DNA of 64,000 nucleotides, taken from NCBI GenBank assembly GCA_038141705.1, contig JAYQIQ010000004.1, positions 1,302,001 to 1,366,000 of the forward strand, in the 5' to 3' direction. The translations under genes were made by a program, and so were the position numbers. Positions 26,138 through 35,195 of the stretch are shown one piece after another (the first letter of the stretch is position 1; each line of letters opens with the position of its first letter). This DNA comes from Eutrophomonas brisbanensis. Lineage in GTDB: Bacteria; Pseudomonadota; Gammaproteobacteria; Burkholderiales; Eutrophovitaceae. The notes beneath the pieces are model-generated. The model saw only the letters and a program-made list of their open reading frames with translations, ran no database searches and was not told the origin of the DNA.

Positions 26138-27241
26138 CTAGCTTCGTAGGAGCGATCCCACGTGCTCCGCGATCGCGAGACTAGAAGTCAGTCCAGGAGA
26201 TTCAATTCCAAAGAGATTGACTAAACCGGGTATTCCATGTGTTCGTGGCCCATCGTTTTTGAAGTCAGCGGCGACCTCGGTGGGTCCAGAAATTTTTGGG
26301 CTAACTCCCGTGTATCCGGGCTGAAGCTGACCTTCCTTGATCTCTGGCCAATATCTTTTGATCGCCTCGTAAAATTTTATTTCTCGGCTCTCATCGAACG
26401 AATAATCGATGCCATCAATCCATTCTAAATCTGGCCCAAAACGAACATCCCCGGCGATATCGAGAGTGACGTGTACTCCAAGATAATTCTTGTGGGCAAC
26501 GGGATAAATCAGATGTGAGAATGGTCTACTGCCTGGCAGCGAGTAGTAGTGAGCTTTGGCGTAATATGCTGAGGGGATGTACTTTTGATCAAGGCCTGCT
26601 ATCGATCGCGCAATATCTGTTGCTCTGAGTCCACCGCAATTGATTAGGTAGTCGGTTCTAAACCTGATTGGCTCCATTCCACCAGTTTTTAATTCAAATC
26701 CGTCCGACCTGACGGTGGCAGTTTCGAGGGGAGTTCGGTAAGCAGTTATCGTTCCGGCGTTTTCGGCATCACCGAGAAACGTTTGCATTAATGTGTGAGA
26801 GTCGATTATTCCTGTAGAGGGCGAATATACCGCCCCAACGCTCTGGACTGCGGGCTCTACTTTGGCGACCTCAGACTGGTTTAGCCAATATAAATCGGTC
26901 ACACCATTTGCCTTTGCTTTATCCAAGTAATTTTTTACTAGACTTACTTCCGTCTCATCTGTTGCAACGATCAACTTTCCGAGATTCTTATGCGGTATAT
27001 TTCTGTCTGCACAATATTGGTAGAGTTTGCGCTTACCCTCGACACAGAATTTTGCCTTCAGCGATCCGGTTGGATAGTAGATTCCCGCATGGATGACTTC
27101 AGAATTTCTCGAACTCGTATGAGTTCCAAATGAGTCTTCCGCCTCGAGTAAGAGTACTTCTAACCCTTCCTCTGCAAGCGTTTTTGCGATGGCGAGTCCA
27201 ACAACTCCCGCGCCAACAACTGTACACTGAAACTTATCCAT
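26138..27241 (-). CDS. lhgO: FAD-dependent oxidoreductase, L-2-hydroxyglutarate dehydrogenase like
   Basis: A 367-residue DAO-fold flavoprotein. The dinucleotide-binding motif VVGAGVVGLAIAKTLAEEG is at the N terminus, followed by HTSSRNSEVIHAGIYYPTGSLKA, a signature of the LhgO/YgaF family that oxidises L-2-hydroxyglutarate and passes electrons to the quinone pool. The C-terminal GVSPKISGP and FGIESPGLTSSLAI motifs agree. It is convergent with the aldolase gene, with only 12 bases between. Specificity could differ from L-2-hydroxyglutarate. Confidence 0.85.
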   Translation of the reverse strand: MDKFQCTVVGAGVVGLAIAKTLAEEGLEVLLLEAEDSFGTHTSSRNSEVIHAGIYYPTGSLKAKFCVEGKRKLYQYCADRNIPHKNLGKLIVATDETEVSLVKNYLDKAKANGVTDLYWLNQSEVAKVEPAVQSVGAVYSPSTGIIDSHTLMQTFLGDAENAGTITAYRTPLETATVRSDGFELKTGGMEPIRFRTDYLINCGGLRATDIARSIAGLDQKYIPSAYYAKAHYYSLPGSRPFSHLIYPVAHKNYLGVHVTLDIAGDVRFGPDLEWIDGIDYSFDESREIKFYEAIKRYWPEIKEGQLQPGYTGVSPKISGPTEVAADFKNDGPRTHGIPGLVNLFGIESPGLTSSLAIAEHVGSLLRS

Positions 27242-27291
27242 TCGAATATTTTGGTCAAAACAGTAATCACCGATTTTAAGTTATTTGAGTT

Positions 27292-28101
27292 ATGAATTTT
27301 TTAAATGGTCGAACTCTGATTGAGGAGAGTCCCATTTTGGGGTTTTTGCATAGATTGCTTTCGCTGGGAGCTAACGACTGGCCCAGCTGTGAGGAGCTAA
27401 ATATGCATCTCGAATCTCTCGTGCCCACAATTAAAAATAGAAAAAATATTCCTATAAAGTTTGTTACACAAACGGCGCGTCCAGAATCTTTTGAGTCTGG
27501 CTTCGAGCAGCGAACTTATCTCAAAGGAGAGGTGCAAATTCGGCAAGCTAACTGGCATGATTTGCTGAATGCTTATTCGTGGCTGTTGTTTCCGAAAAGC
27601 AAGGCTGTTTTAAACGCTATTCACTACAAGGTGCTTTGTACGGACCGGGGACGAGGTCGCTCAAGGCTTGGGGACGCGCTTACGATGTTTGACGAGGATG
27701 GGGTGCTCGTCGTCTCCTCAAATAAGGAAATTTTTGAACTCATCGCAAACTTTAACTGGAAGGAGTTGTTTTGGAGCCAGCGCTCTAGCTTGATTCATTC
27801 GACCAAGTTTGTTCCTTTTGGACATGCGCTCTGTGAGAAGGCGATGAATCCTTTTGTTGGTCTAACGGCGAAGGCGGTTTTTGTTGAGGCGAATCCAGAT
27901 TCGCTCGAGCTAGAGGGAGACTCTTGGCTTAACTTCTTGGACGATAGATTGGCCAATATTTTTGAAAACGGAGCTCTCAGAGATAATAAAGACCTTCACC
28001 CCTTGCCAATTTTAGGTGTCCCGGGATGGTTTAGGGAAAATGAAGATGCTCGATTCTACGAAAACCGTAGTTATTTTCGTGCAGGCAGACGGCAGGTATA
28101 G
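27292..28101 (+). CDS. DUF3025 domain-containing protein
   Basis: A 269-residue protein of the DUF3025 family, common in betaproteobacteria and without known function. The central conserved block is recognisable: ANWHDLLNAYSWLLFPKSKA, then NAIHY and GDALTMFDEDGVLV, followed by FVPFGHALCEKAMNPFVGLT. No signal peptide or membrane segment is seen. It is divergent from the lhgO-like gene across 50 bases and stands alone on its strand. Confidence 0.85.
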   Translation: MNFLNGRTLIEESPILGFLHRLLSLGANDWPSCEELNMHLESLVPTIKNRKNIPIKFVTQTARPESFESGFEQRTYLKGEVQIRQANWHDLLNAYSWLLFPKSKAVLNAIHYKVLCTDRGRGRSRLGDALTMFDEDGVLVVSSNKEIFELIANFNWKELFWSQRSSLIHSTKFVPFGHALCEKAMNPFVGLTAKAVFVEANPDSLELEGDSWLNFLDDRLANIFENGALRDNKDLHPLPILGVPGWFRENEDARFYENRSYFRAGRRQV

Positions 28102-28268
28102 GGGTAAATTGTCGGTCTTGTAAAATTTAGTCTGTCTTTGCGGAACAAAACAAAACGCCACAGTCTAAAAAATATTAGAATGAGTCTAAACCGGTAGTCG
28201 GCTTTCCGTTCAAGATTGAGCGGAGGCGGAGGATCGAATTCAAACAAACGCTATCTAAGGAGTATGAA

Positions 28269-28691
28269 ATGCCAGCTTTAAAGGGATCAAAAACCGAGCA
28301 AAGTCTTAAGGACGCGTTCGCGGGGGAATCGCAAGCCAATCGTAGATATCTCTACTTTGCGAACAAGGCTGATGTCGAAGGTCAAAACGACGTAGCTGCG
28401 GTGTTTCGTTCGACAGCGGAAGGTGAAACGGGTCACGCTCACGGCCACCTTGAGTACTTGGAGCAAGTTGGCGATCCAGCGACCGGGCTTCCTATTGGTG
28501 CTACCCGGGATAATCTGAAAGCGTCAGTGGCGGGAGAAACACATGAATACACAGACATGTACCCAGGAATGGCAAAAACTGCCCGTGACGAGGGTTTTGA
28601 TGAAATAGCCGATTGGTTTGAGACGCTTGCAAAAGCTGAGAGATCTCATGCGAATCGCTTTCAAAAAGCTCTTGACGCGTTGCAAGACTAA
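28269..28691 (+). CDS. Rubrerythrin (diiron domain only)
   Basis: A 140-residue rubrerythrin-type protein. The ferritin-like four-helix diiron domain begins with FAGESQANRRYLYFANKADVEG, with iron ligands in TAEGETGHAHGHLEY and LAKAERSHANRF. The C-terminal rubredoxin domain of classical rubrerythrins is absent, so electrons must come from a separate protein. AAGGAG precedes the start. It is followed by an Fe-S protein and a DUF3501 gene, a grouping I recognise as a conserved cassette linked to peroxide or iron-sulfur stress, although a terminator separates the first two genes here. Confidence 0.93.
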   Translation: MPALKGSKTEQSLKDAFAGESQANRRYLYFANKADVEGQNDVAAVFRSTAEGETGHAHGHLEYLEQVGDPATGLPIGATRDNLKASVAGETHEYTDMYPGMAKTARDEGFDEIADWFETLAKAERSHANRFQKALDALQD

Positions 28692-28715
28692 CATTCAAGT
28701 TCACATCTTAATGGG

Positions 28716-28748
28716 CGCGAGCGACAGAAATGGCGCTCGCGTTTTTTT
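28716..28748 (+). terminator. Intrinsic terminator after rubrerythrin
   Basis: Perfect 8-bp GC-rich stem CGCGAGCG / CGCTCGCG with a 10-base loop and a T7 tail. Confidence 0.92.
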
Positions 28749-28777
28749 GTCGAATACCTAAAAAATGAGTGAAAAAA

Positions 28778-30112
28778 ATGCGTGAAGGTAGCTTAGAGGC
28801 GCCAACCAGGCATCCGCTTGATTGGATGTCTGAAAAATTTTATGACGAAGAGGACCTTTTTAAAGAACTCGAAAGGGTCTATGACATATGCCACGGGTGT
28901 CGACGTTGCGTAAATTTATGTACAGCTTTCCCGACGTTATTTGATCTTGTTGATGAGTCGAGCACCATGGAAGTGGATGGGGTTGCGAAGGAAGACTATT
29001 GGAAGGTTGTTGACAAGTGCTATCTCTGCGACATGTGCTACATGAGCAAGTGCCCTTACGTTCCTCCACACGAATGGAATGTAGACTTTCCTCATTTGAT
29101 GCTTCGTGCCAAGGCTCAAAAATTCAAAAATGGCCAAACTAAATTTAGAGACAAGTTATTATCCAGCACTGACGCGCTTGGAAAACTCGCTTCCATACCG
29201 GTCGTGGTACAAACCGTAAATGCGGTCAACAAAAATAAGACGACTCGTAAATTGATGGATAGCTCTTTAGGCATTCATCGTGAGAGGGAGCTACCCGAGT
29301 ACACCTCCAAGACCTTCAGATCTAATGCGAAATTAGCCACAGGAATTGTTGAAACGAAGGGTGAAAGAACTCCAGGTAAGGTAGCAATTTTCACAACATG
29401 CTATGTGAACTATAACGAACCTGACATTGGAAATGATCTACTCAAGGTGCTCGAGCACAATGAAATTCCCACCGTACTGCTGCAAAAAGAGGCCTGTTGT
29501 GGGATGCCTAAGCTTGAGCTGGGTGATCTCGATTCAGTAGAGCGATTGATGAAAATTAATATTCCATCAATGGTTGAACTGGCGCGTTCGGGCTACGCGA
29601 TCATGACATCGGTTCCATCGTGTACATTAATGTTTAAGCAGGAGCTTCCACTCATGTTTCCTAATAACGAGGATGTTAGGGCTGTTGCTGATGCCATGTT
29701 TGATCCATTTGAATATTTGTCGCTTCGCGATCGGGATGGTCTATTGAAGAAGGATTTCCCAAGAGAATTGGGGAATATCGCGTACCACGTCCCGTGTCAT
29801 TTGCGTGTTCAAAATATAGGACTGAAAACAAAAGAGTGCCTGGAGAAAGTTCCCGGAACGACGGTAAAGTCTGTTGAACGATGTTCGGGTCATGACGGGA
29901 CTTGGGGTGTAAAAACCGAGTACTTCGCAGATTCCATGAAAATCGGTAGGCCCGTGTTTAGGCAAATGGCAGAAAATCAACCCGATTTTATAAGTTCAGA
30001 TTGTGCTATTGCTGCGCGGCATATTGGGCAAGGGATGCGTACGGCCGATGAGGAGACGAATGTGGCACGCAAGCATCCCATCACACTTCTTCGAATCGCT
30101 TACGGATTATGA
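28778..30112 (+). CDS. GlpC/heterodisulfide-reductase-like Fe-S protein
   Basis: A 444-residue protein with two ferredoxin-type [4Fe-4S] motifs near residues 35-85 (CHGCRRCVNLC and CYLCDMCYMSKCP) and two C-terminal CCG-type domains (KEACCGMPKLELG, ISSDCAIAARHIG with HVPCHLR in between). This is the layout of GlpC and HdrD subunits, which shuttle electrons from a flavoprotein to quinone or a disulfide. GTG 28769 is a possible earlier start. A DUF3501 gene follows and rubrerythrin precedes; the physiological donor and acceptor are unknown. Confidence 0.87.
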   Translation: MREGSLEAPTRHPLDWMSEKFYDEEDLFKELERVYDICHGCRRCVNLCTAFPTLFDLVDESSTMEVDGVAKEDYWKVVDKCYLCDMCYMSKCPYVPPHEWNVDFPHLMLRAKAQKFKNGQTKFRDKLLSSTDALGKLASIPVVVQTVNAVNKNKTTRKLMDSSLGIHRERELPEYTSKTFRSNAKLATGIVETKGERTPGKVAIFTTCYVNYNEPDIGNDLLKVLEHNEIPTVLLQKEACCGMPKLELGDLDSVERLMKINIPSMVELARSGYAIMTSVPSCTLMFKQELPLMFPNNEDVRAVADAMFDPFEYLSLRDRDGLLKKDFPRELGNIAYHVPCHLRVQNIGLKTKECLEKVPGTTVKSVERCSGHDGTWGVKTEYFADSMKIGRPVFRQMAENQPDFISSDCAIAARHIGQGMRTADEETNVARKHPITLLRIAYGL

Positions 30113-30168
30113 ACCTAGTTTGGTGTGGAAAGTCTAGAACATAAGATACTAGAAAAGGAAGCTTGGTA

Positions 30169-30747
30169 ATGTTGAATAAAGAAGATCTGTTTTCTCTAGA
30201 GCAGTACTCGAAGGTGCGAGGTCAGTTTCGTGCAGATGTCATAGAGCACAAAAAGAACCGTAAGGTACATCTTGGAGAGCATATAACCATGCTTTTCGAG
30301 GATAAGAAGACGATTCAATATCAAATCCAAGAAATGCTTAGAGTGGAGAAAATATTTGAGGAGGATGGGATTCTCGATGAATTGAGTGCTTATGTTCCCC
30401 TTATCCCTGATGGTAGCAATTGGAAGGCAACTCTTTTGATCGAGTATTCAGATGAGATTGAAAGAAAGGCGGCGCTTGGAAAGTTAATCGGCGTTGAGGA
30501 TAAGGTCTGGGTGCAAATTGAAGGATTTGAAAAAGTATTCCCAATCGCTGATGAAGACCTCGAGCGTGAGAATAGTGAGAAAACGTCATCGGTACACTTT
30601 CTGAGGTTTGAGCTAACTGCCGATATGAAACATTCCTTGAAAGAGGGTTCGAAATTAATGATGGGGGTTGATCACGATAATTATGCTTTTAACAGTGTAA
30701 TGCCAGACCAGGTGCGACTATCCTTGTTAGGGGATTTAATTTTCTAG
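30169..30747 (+). CDS. DUF3501 family protein
   Basis: A 192-residue member of DUF3501, which regularly accompanies rubrerythrin and a GlpC-like Fe-S protein. The conserved block FEDKKTIQYQIQEMLRVEKIFEE and the later YAFNSVMPDQVRLSLLGDL identify it. There are no cysteines that could hold a cluster and no signal peptide. ATG 30169 is preferred because AAGGAAG lies upstream with proper spacing; an in-frame TTG is two codons earlier. It has no established function and is likely co-transcribed with the Fe-S protein 56 bases upstream. Confidence 0.85.
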   Translation: MLNKEDLFSLEQYSKVRGQFRADVIEHKKNRKVHLGEHITMLFEDKKTIQYQIQEMLRVEKIFEEDGILDELSAYVPLIPDGSNWKATLLIEYSDEIERKAALGKLIGVEDKVWVQIEGFEKVFPIADEDLERENSEKTSSVHFLRFELTADMKHSLKEGSKLMMGVDHDNYAFNSVMPDQVRLSLLGDLIF

Positions 30748-30834
30748 ACATACATATGTCCTATCAAACGTTCGCTGGAGATCATCTGAATACTTAGGTA
30801 AACTTTTCCTTAACGATTTTTCGAATATTCAATT

Positions 30835-32025
30835 ATGAAAAATTTGATAGGAAATAAACTCAAAGGATTAAAGCTTCCTGTAAGGGTTGTTTTCTGGGAT
30901 GGAGAAGCCGTAGACGGTGGTGTAGACGTTAAAGTCCAACTTACTGTCAAAAGCCTTCGGGCCGCACTTTTATTGTTGAGGCCGACGCTCGGAAAGATCG
31001 CGAAAGCATATGTCGAAGGTGCTCTAGATATCGTTGGCGATGTGCAAGACATTCTTCGTTGTGGAGAGGATCTCGTTGCTCGGGATTCCAGTACGTATCA
31101 AAGAAGATTAAGCCTTTTGAAATGGTGGAAACATACGCGACCTGCGGATCGTCGCTCGATCCAACACCATTATGATGTGGGTAATGATTTTTATTCTTTG
31201 TGGCTTGATCAAAACCGGGTTTATTCTTGCGGGTACTTTGCCAAAGATGGTGATTCTTTAGATGTTGCTCAAGAGAAGAAACTCGACCATATCTGTCGAA
31301 AGTTAAATTTAGAGGCTGGTGAGAAATTTCTAGACATAGGCTGTGGATGGGGCGGACTTGTTATTTGGGCTGCTAAAAATTATGGGGTTCATGCTACGGG
31401 TATAACACTTTCTGAGGAGCAACTTGCTTTTTCCAGAAATCGGATAAAACAACTTGGACTACAAGGTAAAATTGAAGTCCGCTTAATGGACTACAGAGAT
31501 TTACCATCTGATATCCAATATGACAAAATCGCAAGTGTAGGAATGTTTGAGCATGTCGGTAGGTTAAACCTTCCTCAGTATTTCTCGAAGATTTATTCTT
31601 TGTTGAAACCAGGCGGCGTAGAAATGAATCATGGGATCACCACAAACTCTTTGGATGATCATGCGCTGGGCAGCGATATTGGAAGATTTGTCGATGAGTA
31701 TGTCTTTCCTGGCGGTGAGCTTGTTCACCTATCCACGGTAGTTGGGGAGATGGCGTCTCAGGGAATAGAAGTGTGGGATGCAGAATCGCTTCGCCCGCAT
31801 TACGCCAAAACACTATGGGAATGGGTTAAACGCCTTGAGGGGGCCTCTGATCAGGCCCGTGAATTAGTCGGAGAGAAACGCTTCAGGATTTGGAAGATCT
31901 ATATGGCGGGGTCAGCGCACGCATTTGATCGTGGTTGGATATCTATATTTCAGATCCTCGGAGTAAAGCCATTCGAGAGTGGCGCAATTACTTACCCGAT
32001 GACGAGGGAACATGTTTATGCCTAA
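30835..32025 (+). CDS. cfa: Cyclopropane-fatty-acyl-phospholipid synthase
   Basis: A 396-residue CFA synthase, which transfers a methylene from SAM to unsaturated acyl chains of membrane phospholipids. An N-terminal lipid-binding domain precedes the catalytic part: IQHHYDVGNDFYSLWLD, SAM motif FLDIGCGWGGLVIWAA, SVGMFEHVG and the C-terminal GSAHAFDRGWISIFQILGVKP. Length matches the family. It overlaps the downstream CNP1-like gene by 14 bases, an overlap that suggests co-transcription without an obvious functional tie. Confidence 0.94.
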   Translation: MKNLIGNKLKGLKLPVRVVFWDGEAVDGGVDVKVQLTVKSLRAALLLLRPTLGKIAKAYVEGALDIVGDVQDILRCGEDLVARDSSTYQRRLSLLKWWKHTRPADRRSIQHHYDVGNDFYSLWLDQNRVYSCGYFAKDGDSLDVAQEKKLDHICRKLNLEAGEKFLDIGCGWGGLVIWAAKNYGVHATGITLSEEQLAFSRNRIKQLGLQGKIEVRLMDYRDLPSDIQYDKIASVGMFEHVGRLNLPQYFSKIYSLLKPGGVEMNHGITTNSLDDHALGSDIGRFVDEYVFPGGELVHLSTVVGEMASQGIEVWDAESLRPHYAKTLWEWVKRLEGASDQARELVGEKRFRIWKIYMAGSAHAFDRGWISIFQILGVKPFESGAITYPMTREHVYA

Positions 32026-32638
32026 TGCCAAACTTTATCTATCGCCCGCGAAGTGCCCGATAAGATCAGTCTGCAAACTATTTTTATGGTTGATATTGCC
32101 TTTTATTTTTAGTTCCAATTATGTGGTTGCAGATGATGAAGTCGGGCAAGGTCGAACGCAGTATCTTCGGGCACAAAAGCTGAAGGAGTTTTTCGCTCCC
32201 GAAACTGCCGTCGAGGAGGCGGCATCACCGCTACCAGAAATGCCAAAATCGGAAAACTTTATTGAGTATGAAATCTCGGGTAAAAGCAGTTCGAAATTTT
32301 TTGCAGATGTGTCCTCTTTAAGTATTGGTGAGGATGGTGTGATTCGACTGGCTCTCGGTGCGAGGTCAACCTCTGGGGTGTGGAGTCTAACGTACGAAGG
32401 TTTTCGATGTGATAGTTACACATATCGAATATACGGTACGTCACGAGGTTTCGATAATGACTGGAGAAAAAACAGGCGGAGTAAGTGGACGTCTTCTACA
32501 AACAGCAATGCGATGAACATGAGATTTGATTTGGCCAGATACTATCTGTGTAATGCGGGGCCGACGAACCAACTAACTGAGATTTCACGGCGACTCGAGA
32601 AGGGTCGTGTGGAAATAAAAACGGATAGAGGGACCTAG
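32012..32638 (+). CDS. CNP1-like family secreted protein
   Basis: A 208-residue exported protein of the CNP1-like family (PF08750), found chiefly in betaproteobacteria, with unknown function. The signal sequence is the hydrophobic stretch FLWLILPFIFSSNYVVAD. The conserved core includes FFADVSSLSIGEDGVIRLAL and GFRCDSYTYRIYG. Start choice among ATG 32012 and 32018 is open, both inside the end of cfa. It is convergent with proB, the position it holds in other betaproteobacteria. Confidence 0.82.
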   Translation: MFMPNAKLYLSPAKCPIRSVCKLFLWLILPFIFSSNYVVADDEVGQGRTQYLRAQKLKEFFAPETAVEEAASPLPEMPKSENFIEYEISGKSSSKFFADVSSLSIGEDGVIRLALGARSTSGVWSLTYEGFRCDSYTYRIYGTSRGFDNDWRKNRRSKWTSSTNSNAMNMRFDLARYYLCNAGPTNQLTEISRRLEKGRVEIKTDRGT

Positions 32639-32644
32639 TAAAAA

Positions 32645-33766
32645 TTATTCTTCAATTACAAGATTGTCACGGTGTATGAGCTCATAGTCGTTCACGTATC
32701 CGATCAGCTCCTCGATTTTTTGGCTTGGGTTACCAATGATCTTAGCTGTTTCTCCTGCGCTGTAGTTGATCAATCCTGATGCAATTCTTTTGCCGTAAGC
32801 ATCCACACAGACAACTACATCACCTCTAGAATAATCCCCATTGGTTTGTCGAACACCAATCGGTAGTAAGCTTTTATTTTCGCTAATTAACGCTCTAACC
32901 GCTCCTTCATCTAACGTCAGTGTCCCCTTTGATTGTAGATGGCTACCTAGCCATTGCTTTCTCGACGTTAGGTTTGGTTTTGTTGGAAGCAGTGTCGTGC
33001 CAATGGATATGCCCGAGGTGATTTTTGTGAGGATATCGGTAGTCATCCCGTTCGCAATAACAGTTCTAGCACCGCTTCTGGCGGCTTTTCTCGCAGCAAA
33101 TACCTTGGTTTGCATCCCTCCACGTCCAAATTGAGATCCTGTACCACTTGCCATTTTGTCTAAGTTTGGATCATCTGCGGTGATCTCTTGGACTAACTTT
33201 GCATCCTTATTTTTCCTGGGGTCAGATGTGTAAAGTCCATCCTGATCTGTTAGTAAGATCATCAGATTTGCCTCTGTTAGGTTAGCCACAAGCGAGGCGA
33301 GAGTGTCGTTGTCGCCATATTTTATTTCTTCGGTAGCCACAGAGTCGTTTTCATTGACAATCGGAATTACGCCTAACTCTAGGAGCGTTCTCAAGGTTGA
33401 CCGCGCGTTGAGGTATCTAGTGCGATGAGTTAAATCGTCATGAGTCAGTAAGATCTGAGCCGTCTGTAACCCCAGTTTTTCAAAGCTATCCTGATAGGCT
33501 CTAGCCAGCCCAATTTGACCGATCGCCGCAGCCGCTTGAAGGTCGTGAATTGATTTTGGTCTCGTTGCCCACTTTAGGCGAGACATTCCAAATGCGACAG
33601 CTCCACTCGATACGATTGATACGCTCGCACCAGCTTCTCTGATATTTGAGATTTGTCTTGCCAGCGCATCGATTAAATCAAGATTTAACCTGGTGCCATT
33701 GTCGGTAAGTAGGCTGCTACCAATCTTAACGACAATTCGTTTTTTTTGAGCCTTCTGTGTTGTCAT
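32645..33766 (-). CDS. proB: Glutamate 5-kinase
   Basis: First enzyme of proline synthesis (ATP + glutamate to glutamyl 5-phosphate), 373 residues. The amino-acid kinase domain begins RIVVKIGSSLLTDNG and contains IPIVNENDSVATEEIKYGDNDTLASLVA and the GTGSQFGRGGMQTKVFAARKAA segment. A C-terminal PUA domain covers about residues 280-360. Its start overlaps the obgE stop by 4 bases, the classical obgE-proB coupling. Confidence 0.96.
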   Translation of the reverse strand: MTTQKAQKKRIVVKIGSSLLTDNGTRLNLDLIDALARQISNIREAGASVSIVSSGAVAFGMSRLKWATRPKSIHDLQAAAAIGQIGLARAYQDSFEKLGLQTAQILLTHDDLTHRTRYLNARSTLRTLLELGVIPIVNENDSVATEEIKYGDNDTLASLVANLTEANLMILLTDQDGLYTSDPRKNKDAKLVQEITADDPNLDKMASGTGSQFGRGGMQTKVFAARKAARSGARTVIANGMTTDILTKITSGISIGTTLLPTKPNLTSRKQWLGSHLQSKGTLTLDEGAVRALISENKSLLPIGVRQTNGDYSRGDVVVCVDAYGKRIASGLINYSAGETAKIIGNPSQKIEELIGYVNDYELIHRDNLVIEE

Positions 33767-34830
33767 ATTTCTTGATTTTGTTCATCACCATTAATAATCT
33801 CGTCCGATAGAGAATTTAGATAATTCATAATATCTCCGATCAATGCATCACACCCTTTACCATTGATAGCCGAAATTGCATAAATTCGGTCAGTATTAAA
33901 TTTTCCATAACAGTAATCTTCAGAGAATCTTAATTTTGCTTCCGAGATCGCGTTTTCATCTATCAAATCAGTTTTGTTGAGTGCGAGCCAACGAGGTTTT
34001 TGGCTAAGCTCTTCATCGTATCTAGTCAATTCTTCGCAGAGTTGATTGGCCTGTTCGATGATCTCCTCTAACTCATGTAGTCGAGAGCCTATATCAACTA
34101 CATGAACAAGAATAGAAGTTCTTCTGAGGTGCTTTAAAAACTGATGACCGAGACCGGCGCCTTCTGATGCCCCTGGAATCAGGCCAGGAATATCTGCCAT
34201 CACAAAGCTACTTCCTCCTCCTAAGCGAACGACTCCAAGATTGGGTTGAAGTGTAGTGAATGGATAGTCGGCGACTTTTGGTTTAGCAGCTGAAACTGAG
34301 GAAATAAGCATAGATTTACCCGCATTTGGTAACCCTAAAAGACCAACATCTGCGAGGACGCTCAACTCAAGTCGGATCGAGTGAGATTCTCCTGGCTCCC
34401 CGGGAGTCCACTGCCGAGGCGTTCTATTGACGCTCGACTTGAAGTGTATATTTCCTAATCCACCTTTCCCACCTTTACAGATAGTGATTGTTTCCTCGTG
34501 GTTCAAGAGTTCTGTTATTTTTAAGTCACTCTCTCTATGGATGATGTTGGTTCCCACCGGAACTTCCAGAACTAGGTCCTCACCAGATTTCCCATAGCAA
34601 TCTTTTCCGCGACCATTTTCTCCATTCTGAGCCCTAAATACTGTCTGGTATCGGTAGTCAATCAGGGTGTTTAGGTTTCGGTTGGCACGGATCAAAATGG
34701 ATCCGCCTCTGCCTCCATCTCCGCCGCTGGGCCCACCCTTTGGAATAAATTTTTCACGACGAAAAGCCGCAACCCCATCCCCACCTTTTCCGGCATGTAG
34801 TTCTACTGAGGCCTCATCAATGAATTTCAT
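33763..34830 (-). CDS. obgE: Obg GTPase
   Basis: Ribosome-associated essential GTPase of 355 residues. The glycine-rich Obg fold (HAGKGGDGVAAFRREKF, GGPSGGDGGRGGS) occupies the first about 158 residues, then the G domain: GLPNAGKS (G1), FTTLQPNLG (G2 region), ADIPGLIPGASEGAGLG (G3), LNKTDL (G4). It acts in 50S assembly and stress control. It is downstream of rpmA but separated by a terminator-like hairpin, so expression probably depends on read-through. Confidence 0.97.
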   Translation of the reverse strand: MKFIDEASVELHAGKGGDGVAAFRREKFIPKGGPSGGDGGRGGSILIRANRNLNTLIDYRYQTVFRAQNGENGRGKDCYGKSGEDLVLEVPVGTNIIHRESDLKITELLNHEETITICKGGKGGLGNIHFKSSVNRTPRQWTPGEPGESHSIRLELSVLADVGLLGLPNAGKSMLISSVSAAKPKVADYPFTTLQPNLGVVRLGGGSSFVMADIPGLIPGASEGAGLGHQFLKHLRRTSILVHVVDIGSRLHELEEIIEQANQLCEELTRYDEELSQKPRWLALNKTDLIDENAISEAKLRFSEDYCYGKFNTDRIYAISAINGKGCDALIGDIMNYLNSLSDEIINGDEQNQEI

Positions 34831-34860
34831 CGCTAATCGTGCTCACCGTTAAAATCTTCC

Positions 34861-34890
34861 AAAAAAAAACCCCACCAAGCGGTAGGGTTT
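34861..34890 (-). terminator. Terminator or attenuator between rpmA and obgE
   Basis: Read on the minus strand, AAACCCTACC-GCTT-GGTGGGGT (one mismatch) is followed by a run of nine T residues. Only 30 bases remain to the obgE start, so obgE-proB would rely on partial read-through. Confidence 0.8.
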
Positions 34891-34912
34891 CCCATTCGAT
34901 GTTTCCGAACCT

Positions 34913-35170
34913 TTACGCTGGAATTATATTTACAACCTTCTTGTTCTTTGGGCCAAAGGTGCCGAACTGGACGTGCCCGTGTTCCTTTGCAAAAAGAGTG
35001 TGATCTCGACCTATACCAACATTTTTTCCTGGGTGAACCTGAGTTCCTCTTTGTCGGATAATTATGCTTCCCGCGCTAACGAGCTCACCACCAAACCTTT
35101 TTACGCCAAGTCTCTTGGCATTTGAGTCTCGTCCATTTCTTGAGCTACCGCCCGCCTTTTTATGTGCCAT
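34913..35170 (-). CDS. rpmA: 50S ribosomal protein L27
   Basis: L27, 85 residues, located at the peptidyl transferase centre. It starts MAHKKAGGSSRNGRDSNAK and contains the conserved QRGTQVHPGKNVGIG. ATG 35170 gives the standard N terminus; the upstream extension of the frame is not part of the protein. It lies 25 bases after rplU in the usual rplU-rpmA order. Confidence 0.97.
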   Translation of the reverse strand: MAHKKAGGSSRNGRDSNAKRLGVKRFGGELVSAGSIIIRQRGTQVHPGKNVGIGRDHTLFAKEHGHVQFGTFGPKNKKVVNIIPA

Positions 35171-35195
35171 ATTTGTTAATCCTAAGTTATCGTGA

